A stretch of DNA of 64,000 bases from an uncultured Odoribacter sp. Lineage in GTDB: Bacteria > Bacteroidota > Bacteroidia > Bacteroidales > Marinifilaceae. The notes beneath the pieces are model-generated. The model had not been told where the DNA came from. It ran no database searches and saw nothing but the letters and a program-made list of their open reading frames with translations. Location of the stretch: assembly GCA_900544025.1 (NCBI GenBank), contig UQTM01000009.1:3625-67624 (forward strand). Reading direction: 5' to 3'. The position numbers and the translations under genes are program-made. Below are positions 54,548-62,842 of this stretch, in pieces (within the stretch, counting starts at the first letter, position 1; every line of letters starts with the position of its first letter).

Positions 54548-55726
54548 TTAGTTGGGCGTTTCGCTGTGTTCGGTGTGTACGAATTTCGTGTAAGCTCCTT
54601 TTACCCGGAACAGGTTTACTACCATCATCAGGAATAGCAGAGGCAACTTATAGATCGATTTCTTAAATTTTTCATCGACCAGTTTATCCGGTATGGCCAG
54701 ACAAAGGGAAACACCCAGAATAATGAATAAAGACCACCATTTTAACGCCAGAGGCCAGTCGAGCACCTGCATAAGGCATCCCATAAAAATGATGCCTCCG
54801 AAAAGGATCAGGCGGGGCGGAAGCAGCCATTGCAATAGTTTGTCGGTATAATCGATGTTCAGCGAGACGATAGCTCCCGGCAAATCCCGAAATACTCTTG
54901 ACCATTGAGCAATCTGCGAAGCGATCCAGCGGCGGCGCTGGTTGTAAAATCCCTTTTCCCCCTGCGTTTTTTCGTCATATACGGGAACATGGTCGAGAAA
55001 TTCGATGAAAATCCTTTGTTTAAGCAACAGGGCTTCCAGTTCCTTGTCCTCTCCTGCAGAAGAAACCTTTTTGATATTTTCATGAAACCAGGTATAATCG
55101 AATGCCATGCCCGAACCGATCAGGGCGGAAGATAAGCCTAAACGCACATGTCCCCGCCGGAAAATGGAGTTGTTTACCTCTTCGCTGATTCCATCGAGAA
55201 TAGCAATGTCCGTATTCCGGTTTTTGGCGGTACGGTGTGCCTGGACTGCTTTCACTCCTCCTTCGAATGCATTGTTGATTTCGTGTAAGAAATTGTTTTC
55301 CACCATATTGTCGGCATCGAGAATAATCACGATGTCGTATCGGGAAGCATCCAGTTTATCCATTGCAAAATTCAGGGCTTTTGCTTTGGTACTGTCTTCA
55401 TAGTCTGCCTTTAGCAGAATAACCGGTTGCCGACTGAGGCCAGCATTTGTTTCTTCCTGCATGTGGTCGGAAATAACTACTACGTCGAACAGGTCTTGCG
55501 GATAATTTTGAGCAAGGAACGACGATACGACTTGCCCGATCACCCGGTCTTCCTTGTAAGCCGGAAAAAGGACGGCGAAACGGCGTAGTTTCCGAGCAGG
55601 GGGATAACGAAATTTTCTCGTACCGAGAGAGGCCAGCGAAAATACCAGGGGGTAGGTCACTGCAAGCGCTGCCAGTATCCAGCAGATATATTCGAACAGA
55701 TATAATATTTCCCGAAAATTTGTCAT
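54548..55726 (-). CDS. Membrane GT2 with QxxRW-type motif
   Basis: This 392-residue protein has an N-terminal helix pair, a GT-A domain and three C-terminal helices (about 300-375). Motifs are FAVLFPAYKEDRVIGQVVSSFL, DxD in VIILDADNMVENNF, SAGEDKELEALLL and NQRRRWIASQIAQW. The last matches the Q(Q/R)xRW signature of processive synthases such as BcsA and hyaluronan synthase. It could polymerise or transfer sugars at the membrane. I start at the ATG at 55726, which overlaps the previous gene stop (ATGA); an extension to 55843 would run through that gene. Confidence 0.88.
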   Translation of the reverse strand: MTNFREILYLFEYICWILAALAVTYPLVFSLASLGTRKFRYPPARKLRRFAVLFPAYKEDRVIGQVVSSFLAQNYPQDLFDVVVISDHMQEETNAGLSRQPVILLKADYEDSTKAKALNFAMDKLDASRYDIVIILDADNMVENNFLHEINNAFEGGVKAVQAHRTAKNRNTDIAILDGISEEVNNSIFRRGHVRLGLSSALIGSGMAFDYTWFHENIKKVSSAGEDKELEALLLKQRIFIEFLDHVPVYDEKTQGEKGFYNQRRRWIASQIAQWSRVFRDLPGAIVSLNIDYTDKLLQWLLPPRLILFGGIIFMGCLMQVLDWPLALKWWSLFIILGVSLCLAIPDKLVDEKFKKSIYKLPLLFLMMVVNLFRVKGAYTKFVHTEHSETPN

Positions 55727-56619
55727 TTCGTTTTGTTTTTCAATGCTAAGAATGCGAATCCACCTTTCAGAATAGCGAGAGCCTGGCGGAATCTCGCCTG
55801 TGAAAGGTTGATCAGTATATTTTTGGGTGCTGCAATACCCCATTGGTAAAGCAGGCTGAGTATTAACCGGCCTCCCCGTCGATGCCTCCAGGCGTAAAGC
55901 AGGCGGTTGCGGGTGAGATAAAATACTTTCAGAGGACTGTTTTGTCCCGTGGTACGGCTTTCCTGGTGGAATACGGTGGCTCGTGGCTCATACCACAATT
56001 CGTAGCCTTTTTCGGTCATTCGGGTACACCAGTCCAGTTCTTCATAATAAAGAAAGTAAATTTCGGGCATTAATCCAACTTGTCCGACTATTTCTTTTTT
56101 TATCATCATGGCGGCCCCGTGCAAATAAGGTGTGGCTATGGAAGAATTATACTGTCCCCGGTCTTTTTCGTCGAAACCGATCAGGCTGTTGCGCAGGGTA
56201 ACGGCAGAAAGCGGAGTGTAGCCTGCAAATTGGATGTGTTGCGGACTAAAGGCAAATTTTATTTTGGGACTAACGCCTCCGATTTCCGGTTTACTATCGA
56301 GTTTTTCGCATAAAAAATGCAGGGAATCGTCTGTAACATAAGTGTCGTTATTCAGGAATAAAAGGTATTTACCTTTAGCAGCCTGTATCCCGATGTTGTT
56401 ACCGCCTGAAAATCCCCGGTTTATTTCACTCCGGATACATAAAGTTTCCGGGTAGCGTTGTTGCAGCACTTCCGCTTCGTTTACCGCCGAACCGTTATCT
56501 ACAATGATCAGTTCATACGCCGTGGAAACATGACGGCGGAGGGATTCCACCAGCATGCAGGTTTCCCGTAATCCATTGTAGTTTATGGTGATGATCGATA
56601 TTTCAGGTGTTTGCTCCAT
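55723..56619 (-). CDS. GT2 glycosyltransferase (rhamnosyltransferase-like)
   Basis: This 298-residue protein has the GT-A opening EISIITINYNGLRETCMLVESL, YELIIVDNGSAVNEAEVL and the DxD-type FLNNDTYVTDDSLHFL. The wbbL-like EELDWCTRMTEKGYELWYEP block with VFHQESRTT is typical of rhamnosyl- or fucosyl-type GT2s. The ATG at 56619 gives the family start and overlaps the Wzy-like gene end by 17 bp. Its 3' end overlaps the next GT2 by four bases, so the cluster is tightly coupled. Confidence 0.9.
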   Translation of the reverse strand: MEQTPEISIITINYNGLRETCMLVESLRRHVSTAYELIIVDNGSAVNEAEVLQQRYPETLCIRSEINRGFSGGNNIGIQAAKGKYLLFLNNDTYVTDDSLHFLCEKLDSKPEIGGVSPKIKFAFSPQHIQFAGYTPLSAVTLRNSLIGFDEKDRGQYNSSIATPYLHGAAMMIKKEIVGQVGLMPEIYFLYYEELDWCTRMTEKGYELWYEPRATVFHQESRTTGQNSPLKVFYLTRNRLLYAWRHRRGGRLILSLLYQWGIAAPKNILINLSQARFRQALAILKGGFAFLALKNKTK

Positions 56620-58051
56620 CGGCAGATAATTCTTTGTCGTAATATTTGGCTGCAAATACGATCCCCATTAAAGTAAATACAATGATTCCATTCGGAAAAG
56701 ACAATACCTCGTTTGCATAAGAAGATACCATAAGCCCTGCAATCCCCGATAACATAGCCAATAATATGCCCCGCAATTCTTTGTTCCGGACTTCGTAAAT
56801 GGCAATATGAGCCCCTTTATATAAAATCAGCAGGATCAGGGTAAGATAAATAACCAATCCTACGATCCCGGTTTCTACCCACAATTGCACCAACCAGGAG
56901 TCGGTGGGGATTTGCGAAATAGGGGAATCGGGACGGAAACGCTTGGCTTTTCCTCCTCCTAATCCTAAACCTACGCCGAAAGGCTTGTCGATCATTTGAT
57001 CGTAGATTTTTTGTTTATTGTAAGTTCTTACGAGAAATGAGGCGTCCTGCGTATCGAAAACCGTCCGCATACGGCGGATTAAACGGTTATCGTCCCCGAT
57101 CTTGGTATAGTTCAGAAATACGAACGCGCCTCCCAATACCAGCGCTGCCAATATAATTCCTTTGATGTTCCTGCATAGCAGGACGAATAGGGCGAAACCG
57201 AAAAATGGAACGGCAATCGCACTACGCGTACCTGAAATCACCAATCCGTATCCACCCGCCAGCGCAGCTAGCCCGAAAAGAATTTTTAACCATTTGTTCC
57301 GGACATAGAAACCGGATATTCCGAAAGTCACTAAGGATAGTCCCATGCTCGATCCGAAATTGGCGGCATCGGTGAATATGGAAAAATAACGGATTCCTGT
57401 GTAGATTAAGTGAGTGTGCGCTCCTCCCTGATAATACAGCCAATTCAGTTCAGTCGCATCGAATCCCCGGTTCCTTTGCCAATATCCTTTGGCGGAAGCG
57501 ATCAAAGTCAGAATAGCCCAGATCACCAGTAACCATCTTACCTGTTTGTAACGGGTAAGCAATACCGGAACCAGAATAGCAAATGCCAAAGGGAAAAAGG
57601 CTACCTGTGGGATGGATAGAAACCAGGGTTCCAACAGCGCATTTGAATTGAATGCTTCACCCATACAATAAAGAAACCAGATTCCCCAAAAAGCTACTAA
57701 CAAGTTTTTACTGCGTTCCCATTCCATGTGCTTGTACATGTTTTGCAACAGCACGAAGAATAGCAGCCCCAATACGAGAAAGGTCATGAGCATACCGCTC
57801 TTCATCGAGAAATAGCGGTTGATACCCATCACCAGATAGTTCATGATAAAAAGCACATAAAAGCTAAAGGACAGCCTTTGGAATAGCTGTAAGACACAGA
57901 TCAACGCCAGAGGGATACCGGCAAAAATTATAGCCGGCAGGATTCCTACCCGGAAAGTCAACAGGTAGATCATGATAGCACCTACTATAATTCCGGCGTA
58001 CATCCAGTTCTGTGAACCTTGATGTTTTATATGTTCCTGAATATTAGGCAT
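56603..58051 (-). CDS. O-antigen ligase/polymerase (Wzy-like) membrane protein
   Basis: This 482-residue polytopic protein has about 11-12 helices and a large periplasmic loop. The motif GLVISGTRSAIAVPFFGFALFVLL near 270-290, followed by the loop with DKPFGVGLGLGGGKAKRFRPDSPISQIPTDSWLVQLWVETGIVGLVIYL, is typical of the Wzy_C/O-antigen ligase superfamily. In this operon it most likely polymerises flipped repeat units (Wzx/Wzy route). It overlaps the Wzz-type gene start by eight bases. Confidence 0.87.
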   Translation of the reverse strand: MPNIQEHIKHQGSQNWMYAGIIVGAIMIYLLTFRVGILPAIIFAGIPLALICVLQLFQRLSFSFYVLFIMNYLVMGINRYFSMKSGMLMTFLVLGLLFFVLLQNMYKHMEWERSKNLLVAFWGIWFLYCMGEAFNSNALLEPWFLSIPQVAFFPLAFAILVPVLLTRYKQVRWLLVIWAILTLIASAKGYWQRNRGFDATELNWLYYQGGAHTHLIYTGIRYFSIFTDAANFGSSMGLSLVTFGISGFYVRNKWLKILFGLAALAGGYGLVISGTRSAIAVPFFGFALFVLLCRNIKGIILAALVLGGAFVFLNYTKIGDDNRLIRRMRTVFDTQDASFLVRTYNKQKIYDQMIDKPFGVGLGLGGGKAKRFRPDSPISQIPTDSWLVQLWVETGIVGLVIYLTLILLILYKGAHIAIYEVRNKELRGILLAMLSGIAGLMVSSYANEVLSFPNGIIVFTLMGIVFAAKYYDKELSADGANT

Positions 58052-60230
58052 TCTTCCTACGATAGTCTTTTGCTGTGAGGCCTAATTGGGATAATCGGTA
58101 AAAGAGTTTTCTTAAACGGGTGTACGGAGGCATCAGTCCATTGAAATCTTCCGCAGTTTCCAAGCGGGTATAATTCAGGACAAAGAGCAACGGAGTCGCT
58201 CCGGTCATGTCTTTCAGTCTTTCATATAGGGATTGATCGGTGGTTTGCCAGGTGCGTCTTGAATCGGCTACCAATAGGTTCAGGCTCACGCCGTTCATGA
58301 TTTCCCGGGTAAGGGCGGCTTCCCGTAAGGAAGGATATTCCACCAAAATAACCGTGTTTCTCGACGATAATTTGTCGGTATTGTCCAGATCGGGCAGTTC
58401 TAAAGATTGAACAAAAGCCTTGGCATCGGTTTCGAACTGGTCGTGCCAGGATAATTTTTTCACATCCATACCCATCGATTGAAATTGGATAGCCATGTTG
58501 TCCAGAACGAAACTCTTTCCTTCGCCGGGTTCATTGCTGATGATATTGACAATATTGTTTTTTTCCGGCTTGAAATAAGTAGAGGCGAAACTACATAATG
58601 CTTTGGCGGACATATCCGTATAGGTTTGGTTGAATGTCCTGTACCTGCCCCGGAAAGAGCGGGTGAATGCTCCGGCCGTTACGCCTCCGGTGACCGTTTT
58701 CACCTTATTGCTGTCGCGAAGGGTACGGTCGAGTAATTCGATCAGCAGGAAGAAGAAGACGACAAAGATCAGAGAAGCGAGGAATATTCCGGCTGCGACT
58801 TTTTTCCCGTTACTATCCAAAGGATAGTCCGGATAGATCGGTTCGTTCATCACTTTTAGGGTAGCAGAGGTCATTTGCAGGCTTTTTTGTCGCAGGCGTG
58901 CATTGTTCAGAGCGGTCATGATGGAAAAATATTCCTGTTCCGCTATCGATACCGCCCGTTCTTTACGCGTCAGGGTAGAACCGATAGGAGCGTAGTGTGA
59001 GTATTTGGCATCGAGGTCTTCTTTATTTTTCTTCATGGCTTCCAATTCCGATTTGGATTTTTCCAAAGCAATGTTTTGGGTGAGCCATTCGCTGATGACG
59101 TTATCGTTGGAAATGCCTTCTTTGCTGTGTTGTAATTCCCCGTAACGGTTTGCAATGCTGTCGAATTGATTTTTCGACTGATACAAGCGTGATGTCAAAG
59201 AATCCTTAAGGGTTAATTGAGGATTTTCTGTGTAGGGAGTGGGCAGAGTCAAATTGTGATTTAAACCGGACATCTGGTCGATAGCGGAAAGAAAGTCGCT
59301 ATTGTTTCGGAATATTTCGGCGTTTAACTGGATTCGTTTTTCGAGTTCCCGGGTTAAGTGGTCGGCACTTTTATTGGTACGGTAGGAATCCCAATAGCCT
59401 AATTCGTATTCTTTGTTTAATACGGCGATTTGCTTGGTTTCTTCCCCGTAATTAATGACTTTATTCTTTACACTGTATATGGTGAGAGAATCTTCTGCTT
59501 CTTTCAGTTCCCGGGCTGCCCTGGCTAATTCTCTTTCAAAATAAGCGATTACATTGTTCGTCTCACCGAAGCGAAGCACTTCGTATTGCTTGATAAATTC
59601 CTCGTTTAAGATTTTGAGGGTTTGGTAAGCGATACCCGGATCGTCGGTCGTATAAGACAATTCGAGCATATCGCTATTACCGTCGCGTTCTACACTGATC
59701 GTTTTCAGTGCCTTACGGTTGAAATACGGCAAAAAGAAACGATAGATTCCATATACATAGTTCCCCGGCTCGTTTTTTTCGTAGGCCAGTAGGTTTTTGT
59801 ATGTATTCATTTCATTGATAGAGTCATTGGGAGAGCTCTTATCGATCAGGTGATGAATCGGTGTACCGTGGGCATATATGGCTTTATAATTCGACGCTTT
59901 GATGTAGATGTTGTCTTTATTCGGGTCTCCATATACCATAGAACGGGCATAAAGCCGTAAGGATACGTTTTTTAAGGTCTGGTCGGAAGTCACGATGTTC
60001 AATAAATTATCCATCATGCTGTTCTGGGTGGTGCTTGTCATGGTCATCCCGCTTTCCGAAAGGATATTGACCCCTGTGACCAGCCCTGTATAAATCGTGC
60101 TGTATGCTGTGTAATTCCGTGTGGAATGCTTGATTTGATAAATGGCGATCAAGGTGATAATCAAAGGTATGAAAATCAACCAATAACGTATCCTGTAAAG
60201 GAATTTGATGAAGAAGGAGATATAGTTCAT
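58044..60230 (-). CDS. Wzz/GumC-type co-polymerase with degenerate BY-kinase domain
   Basis: This 728-residue protein has an N-terminal helix (about 15-33), a long periplasmic coiled region with Wzz-like beginning and the second helix near 478-500 (VAAGIFLASLIFVVFFFLLIELLD). A cytosolic P-loop domain at 559-728 has a Walker A at 569-573 (GEGKS). The Walker A-prime Asp motif is absent, Walker B reads VILVEYPS (Glu, 627-634), and there is no Tyr-rich tail. It may have lost kinase activity while keeping its role in chain length and export control. It lies between the Wzy-like and TolC-like genes. Confidence 0.88.
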   Translation of the reverse strand: MNYISFFIKFLYRIRYWLIFIPLIITLIAIYQIKHSTRNYTAYSTIYTGLVTGVNILSESGMTMTSTTQNSMMDNLLNIVTSDQTLKNVSLRLYARSMVYGDPNKDNIYIKASNYKAIYAHGTPIHHLIDKSSPNDSINEMNTYKNLLAYEKNEPGNYVYGIYRFFLPYFNRKALKTISVERDGNSDMLELSYTTDDPGIAYQTLKILNEEFIKQYEVLRFGETNNVIAYFERELARAARELKEAEDSLTIYSVKNKVINYGEETKQIAVLNKEYELGYWDSYRTNKSADHLTRELEKRIQLNAEIFRNNSDFLSAIDQMSGLNHNLTLPTPYTENPQLTLKDSLTSRLYQSKNQFDSIANRYGELQHSKEGISNDNVISEWLTQNIALEKSKSELEAMKKNKEDLDAKYSHYAPIGSTLTRKERAVSIAEQEYFSIMTALNNARLRQKSLQMTSATLKVMNEPIYPDYPLDSNGKKVAAGIFLASLIFVVFFFLLIELLDRTLRDSNKVKTVTGGVTAGAFTRSFRGRYRTFNQTYTDMSAKALCSFASTYFKPEKNNIVNIISNEPGEGKSFVLDNMAIQFQSMGMDVKKLSWHDQFETDAKAFVQSLELPDLDNTDKLSSRNTVILVEYPSLREAALTREIMNGVSLNLLVADSRRTWQTTDQSLYERLKDMTGATPLLFVLNYTRLETAEDFNGLMPPYTRLRKLFYRLSQLGLTAKDYRRKNA

Positions 60231-60234
60231 GATA

Positions 60235-61002
60235 TTATTTGTTTACAATTTTAGAACCTGTAATGATTTCAAGCCGCAGAATCAGCGATGTCAGTTTCGC
60301 TCTGGTAGATTCATATTCCGCCAGCGCTTTGGTTTGCTCGTTTTTTACAACCGATAAGTCGTAGGGAGTTGCCTTACCATTGATGAAGTTATTGACCGTG
60401 ATCTTATAGTTGGCATCGAAAGTGATAAGTGTTTCGGATTGCCTCTGTAAAATTGCCAGCAAAGATTGAATATCCGTATATAGTTCGATGATTTCGATTT
60501 TCAGCATATTATAAATGACTTCCCTGCTATATTCGGCTTGTTCGATGATTTTTCTTTGCCTTTTTACGGAAGTTCCCCGGCTGACCAGATCGTTGATGGG
60601 GATGGTCAGGTTGGCCCCCACCGAATAGCTGTGTTGCGATGATCCGGTATAGGTGGTGGTAAGATTGTCGTATCTCGATTCATAATCGGAATAAGTCCCT
60701 AAAATACCGTACGTATATCCCGCTCTGGCGGAAAGATAGCTCAACCATTTCCTTCTTTCGATTTTTAAATCGTATTGAGCCGCCTCGATATTGGCATTGT
60801 TCTGCAATACTTGCGGATTATTGACGCGGGCATCTTCCAGCAGAGTTTGAAGAGGGGGGAGCTTGAACCGGGAATATTCTTCCGTGAGCAATTTTACCCA
60901 GTCTGTCGTGTCGGTAACGGTTTGAGCCGGTTGAGTGACCTCTTGCGAAAAACTGCTGCCGCTTATCGTACATAAGATGTAAATAAGGAGATATTTATAC
61001 AT
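60235..61002 (-). CDS. Half-length TolC/OEP-like outer-membrane protein
   Basis: This 255-residue protein has a signal peptide (MYKYLLIYILCTISGSSFSQ) and a single OEP repeat: ARVNNPQVLQNNANIEAAQYDLKIERRKWLSYLSARAGY, a barrel strand pair with aromatic residues (YSDYESRYDN, SYSVGANLTIPI) and long helices. Ordinary TolC proteins carry two repeats in 430-480 residues; here only one is present and the frame ends cleanly. It may assemble in a doubled number of subunits or be an accessory. It lies in the polysaccharide operon where a Wza-like exporter would be expected. Confidence 0.82.
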   Translation of the reverse strand: MYKYLLIYILCTISGSSFSQEVTQPAQTVTDTTDWVKLLTEEYSRFKLPPLQTLLEDARVNNPQVLQNNANIEAAQYDLKIERRKWLSYLSARAGYTYGILGTYSDYESRYDNLTTTYTGSSQHSYSVGANLTIPINDLVSRGTSVKRQRKIIEQAEYSREVIYNMLKIEIIELYTDIQSLLAILQRQSETLITFDANYKITVNNFINGKATPYDLSVVKNEQTKALAEYESTRAKLTSLILRLEIITGSKIVNK

Positions 61003-61020
61003 ATTGAATGGTTTTGTCGA

Positions 61021-62160
61021 TTAAACATTTTCTTTTTGAATAAAGGCTGTAAATGTCCGGAATATGATTTTTACATCCAGAAGAAATGAAAATTTCCGGG
61101 CATACTGAATGTCCAGTTGTTTTCTTTCTTCAGCAGATAAAATTCCCTCCGTTCCCCGTTTCTCTACTTGCCACAAGCCGGTTAAGCCGGCAGGTGCCAT
61201 AAAACGTTCGATGTATTCGTCGGATGTCAGTTGCTCCGCTTCGTAAAGCGGAAGCGGTCGATTGCCGACGATAGACATATCCCCTTTTAAGATATTGAAT
61301 AATTGAGGTAATTCGTCAATACTGTATTTACGGATAATACGGCCTACTTTCGTAATTCTCGGGTCGTTCTGCAATTTAATAAAATTATTTTTCTTTAGCT
61401 CACTCCGGCGTTTTAAATATTCTTTTTCTGTCAGTCTGAAATCGTCGCCTACGAATATCGTTCCCGATTGTTCCGCCTGTGGGACGTAGTGAGAATAGAC
61501 TTCGTTTTCGTGCGTGTCGTCGCCCTGGTACTGATTCAGCTTTTTAAATTCGCTCAGGCGCTTGTCTGCGTCGGCATACATGGAACGGAATTTGAGAAAA
61601 CCGAAAATCTTGTAATTGGAGCCTACCCGCTGTGAGGTGTATATGGCAGGCCCTTTACTTTCCAGGCAGATTGCCAGAGCTGTTAAAATGAATACCGGGG
61701 AAAGAACCAATAATGCCGCCAGGGTAAAAAGTATGTCGAAACACCTTTTCCATAACGGGAGTTTGAATAAATGCATCGGTTGCTGTTTTTCCGAATGTTT
61801 CAGGCGAGGCAACAGTAACAATAATTGCTGAAGACTTTGCCGGGAAATGGAAATATCGATAATGTCATTGACACCATAATCAATGTATTTGTGTCGTAAT
61901 TCTTTAGATATTTCTCCGGCAATGAGAAGCAGGTATTGATTGGATATCCGATTTTGCTTTAACAATTCTATGCGTTTCAGATTATCTTCCGTATCGGTCG
62001 ATTCAATAAATACAAAGATAGGCTGTTTATGGGTATTGAAATTTTTGAAAATGTATGAACGAGCCTGAAACGGTGTTTCAACCACCGTAAGTTTCCGATT
62101 CAGCAATCCCTCTAAATGCCCGATTGTATCTTTATTGGTTCCTAAGTAAAGAACGTGCAT
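61021..62160 (-). CDS. Initiating sugar-phosphate transferase with N-terminal pseudo-receiver
   Basis: This 379-residue protein has a receiver-like alpha/beta domain (1-120) and a polyprenyl-phosphate hexose-1-phosphate transferase domain (about 135-379). The latter has its membrane-embedded helix (140-163), LKFRSMYADA near 189-198, SIDELPQLFNILKGDMSIVGNRPLP with the DE dyad, and the LTGLWQVEKRG end. The receiver part lacks the acidic pair, has Glu53 where the phosphoacceptor would be and has no Lys. It starts polysaccharide synthesis by loading undecaprenyl phosphate. It lies nine bases downstream of a true response regulator. Confidence 0.9.
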   Translation of the reverse strand: MHVLYLGTNKDTIGHLEGLLNRKLTVVETPFQARSYIFKNFNTHKQPIFVFIESTDTEDNLKRIELLKQNRISNQYLLLIAGEISKELRHKYIDYGVNDIIDISISRQSLQQLLLLLPRLKHSEKQQPMHLFKLPLWKRCFDILFTLAALLVLSPVFILTALAICLESKGPAIYTSQRVGSNYKIFGFLKFRSMYADADKRLSEFKKLNQYQGDDTHENEVYSHYVPQAEQSGTIFVGDDFRLTEKEYLKRRSELKKNNFIKLQNDPRITKVGRIIRKYSIDELPQLFNILKGDMSIVGNRPLPLYEAEQLTSDEYIERFMAPAGLTGLWQVEKRGTEGILSAEERKQLDIQYARKFSFLLDVKIIFRTFTAFIQKENV

Positions 62161-62169
62161 CTATCCCTC

Positions 62170-62547
62170 TTATTTTTTACGTAAAATGTTTCTAACTCTT
62201 ATTTTTAACTCCTGAGGGTTGAAAGGTTTTAATATAAAATCGTCCGCTCCGTCTTCCAAAAGCTGAATCCTGTCCCCGCTATTTTCCATACTCGAGAGAA
62301 CGATCACCGGAATATCGTTGAATAAAGAACTGGCTTTTAGCTGTAATAAAAATTCGTGCCCGTTCATCTCGGGCATATAAACATCCGAGATAATCAGGTC
62401 GGGAATATGCCCTTCGTGCATCCAGCTCAATGCTTCGATGGGATTGCGGTGGTAGAACACTTCATAATCTGCCGCTAAATGTATCTGTATCACCTTGGCA
62501 ATTTCCGGTTTATCGTCAACGATTAATATAGTTGTTTGTTTTTCCAT
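62170..62547 (-). CDS. Single-domain response regulator, first gene of the polysaccharide operon
   Basis: This 125-residue receiver has all key residues: TILIVDDKPEI (acid pair), LIISDVYMPEMNG (phosphoacceptor Asp), VLSSMENS (Ser) and ILKPFNPQEL (Lys). There is no DNA-binding or enzymatic output. It is the promoter-proximal gene of a leftward operon to 51146. It is divergent from a REC-histidine kinase and precedes a pseudo-receiver-fused transferase, so phospho-dependent protein contacts that adjust polysaccharide synthesis are plausible. Confidence 0.93.
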   Translation of the reverse strand: MEKQTTILIVDDKPEIAKVIQIHLAADYEVFYHRNPIEALSWMHEGHIPDLIISDVYMPEMNGHEFLLQLKASSLFNDIPVIVLSSMENSGDRIQLLEDGADDFILKPFNPQELKIRVRNILRKK

Positions 62548-62842
62548 GAATTCGTGCGTTAAATTTTGTCAAAATAGGCCTTTTAATTACTGTTATTTTG
62601 TATTGTAATAGGATGTATTTCGAACATACAAAAGTATAAAATTAAATTATGAATTGCTTATAAAAAACATTCTTTGTATTATATAAAATGTTTTATAATA
62701 TTTTGTATTTGTCTATTAATCAGTGTATTTTGTTTTTGTATGTAAGAAAAAGATATAAAAAAGAGCTAAAGGGGCTGTTAAGAGAACAAGAAAAGTTCTA
62801 CTTTTGTCAGAAATTTATTGTTGTTGTATAAAGTATTTTTTC
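62548..62842. promoter_or_regulatory. Divergent control region of the polysaccharide operon and REC-kinase
   Basis: The region is AT-rich with no gene. The same -7 octamer, TACTTTTG, occurs leftward at 62629-62636 and rightward at 62799-62806. A 7-bp palindrome TATAAAA/TTTTATA lies at 62682-62697 and a 10-bp inverted repeat (62624-62633, 62734-62743) brackets it. No -33 TTTG is clear at either box. Confidence 0.55.

Noticed and set aside
62624..62743. Second possible invertible promoter at the polysaccharide operon
   Set aside because: The 10-bp repeat ACATACAAAA/TTTTGTATGT is low-complexity and one arm overlaps the -7 box; chance is too likely to claim more than a note.
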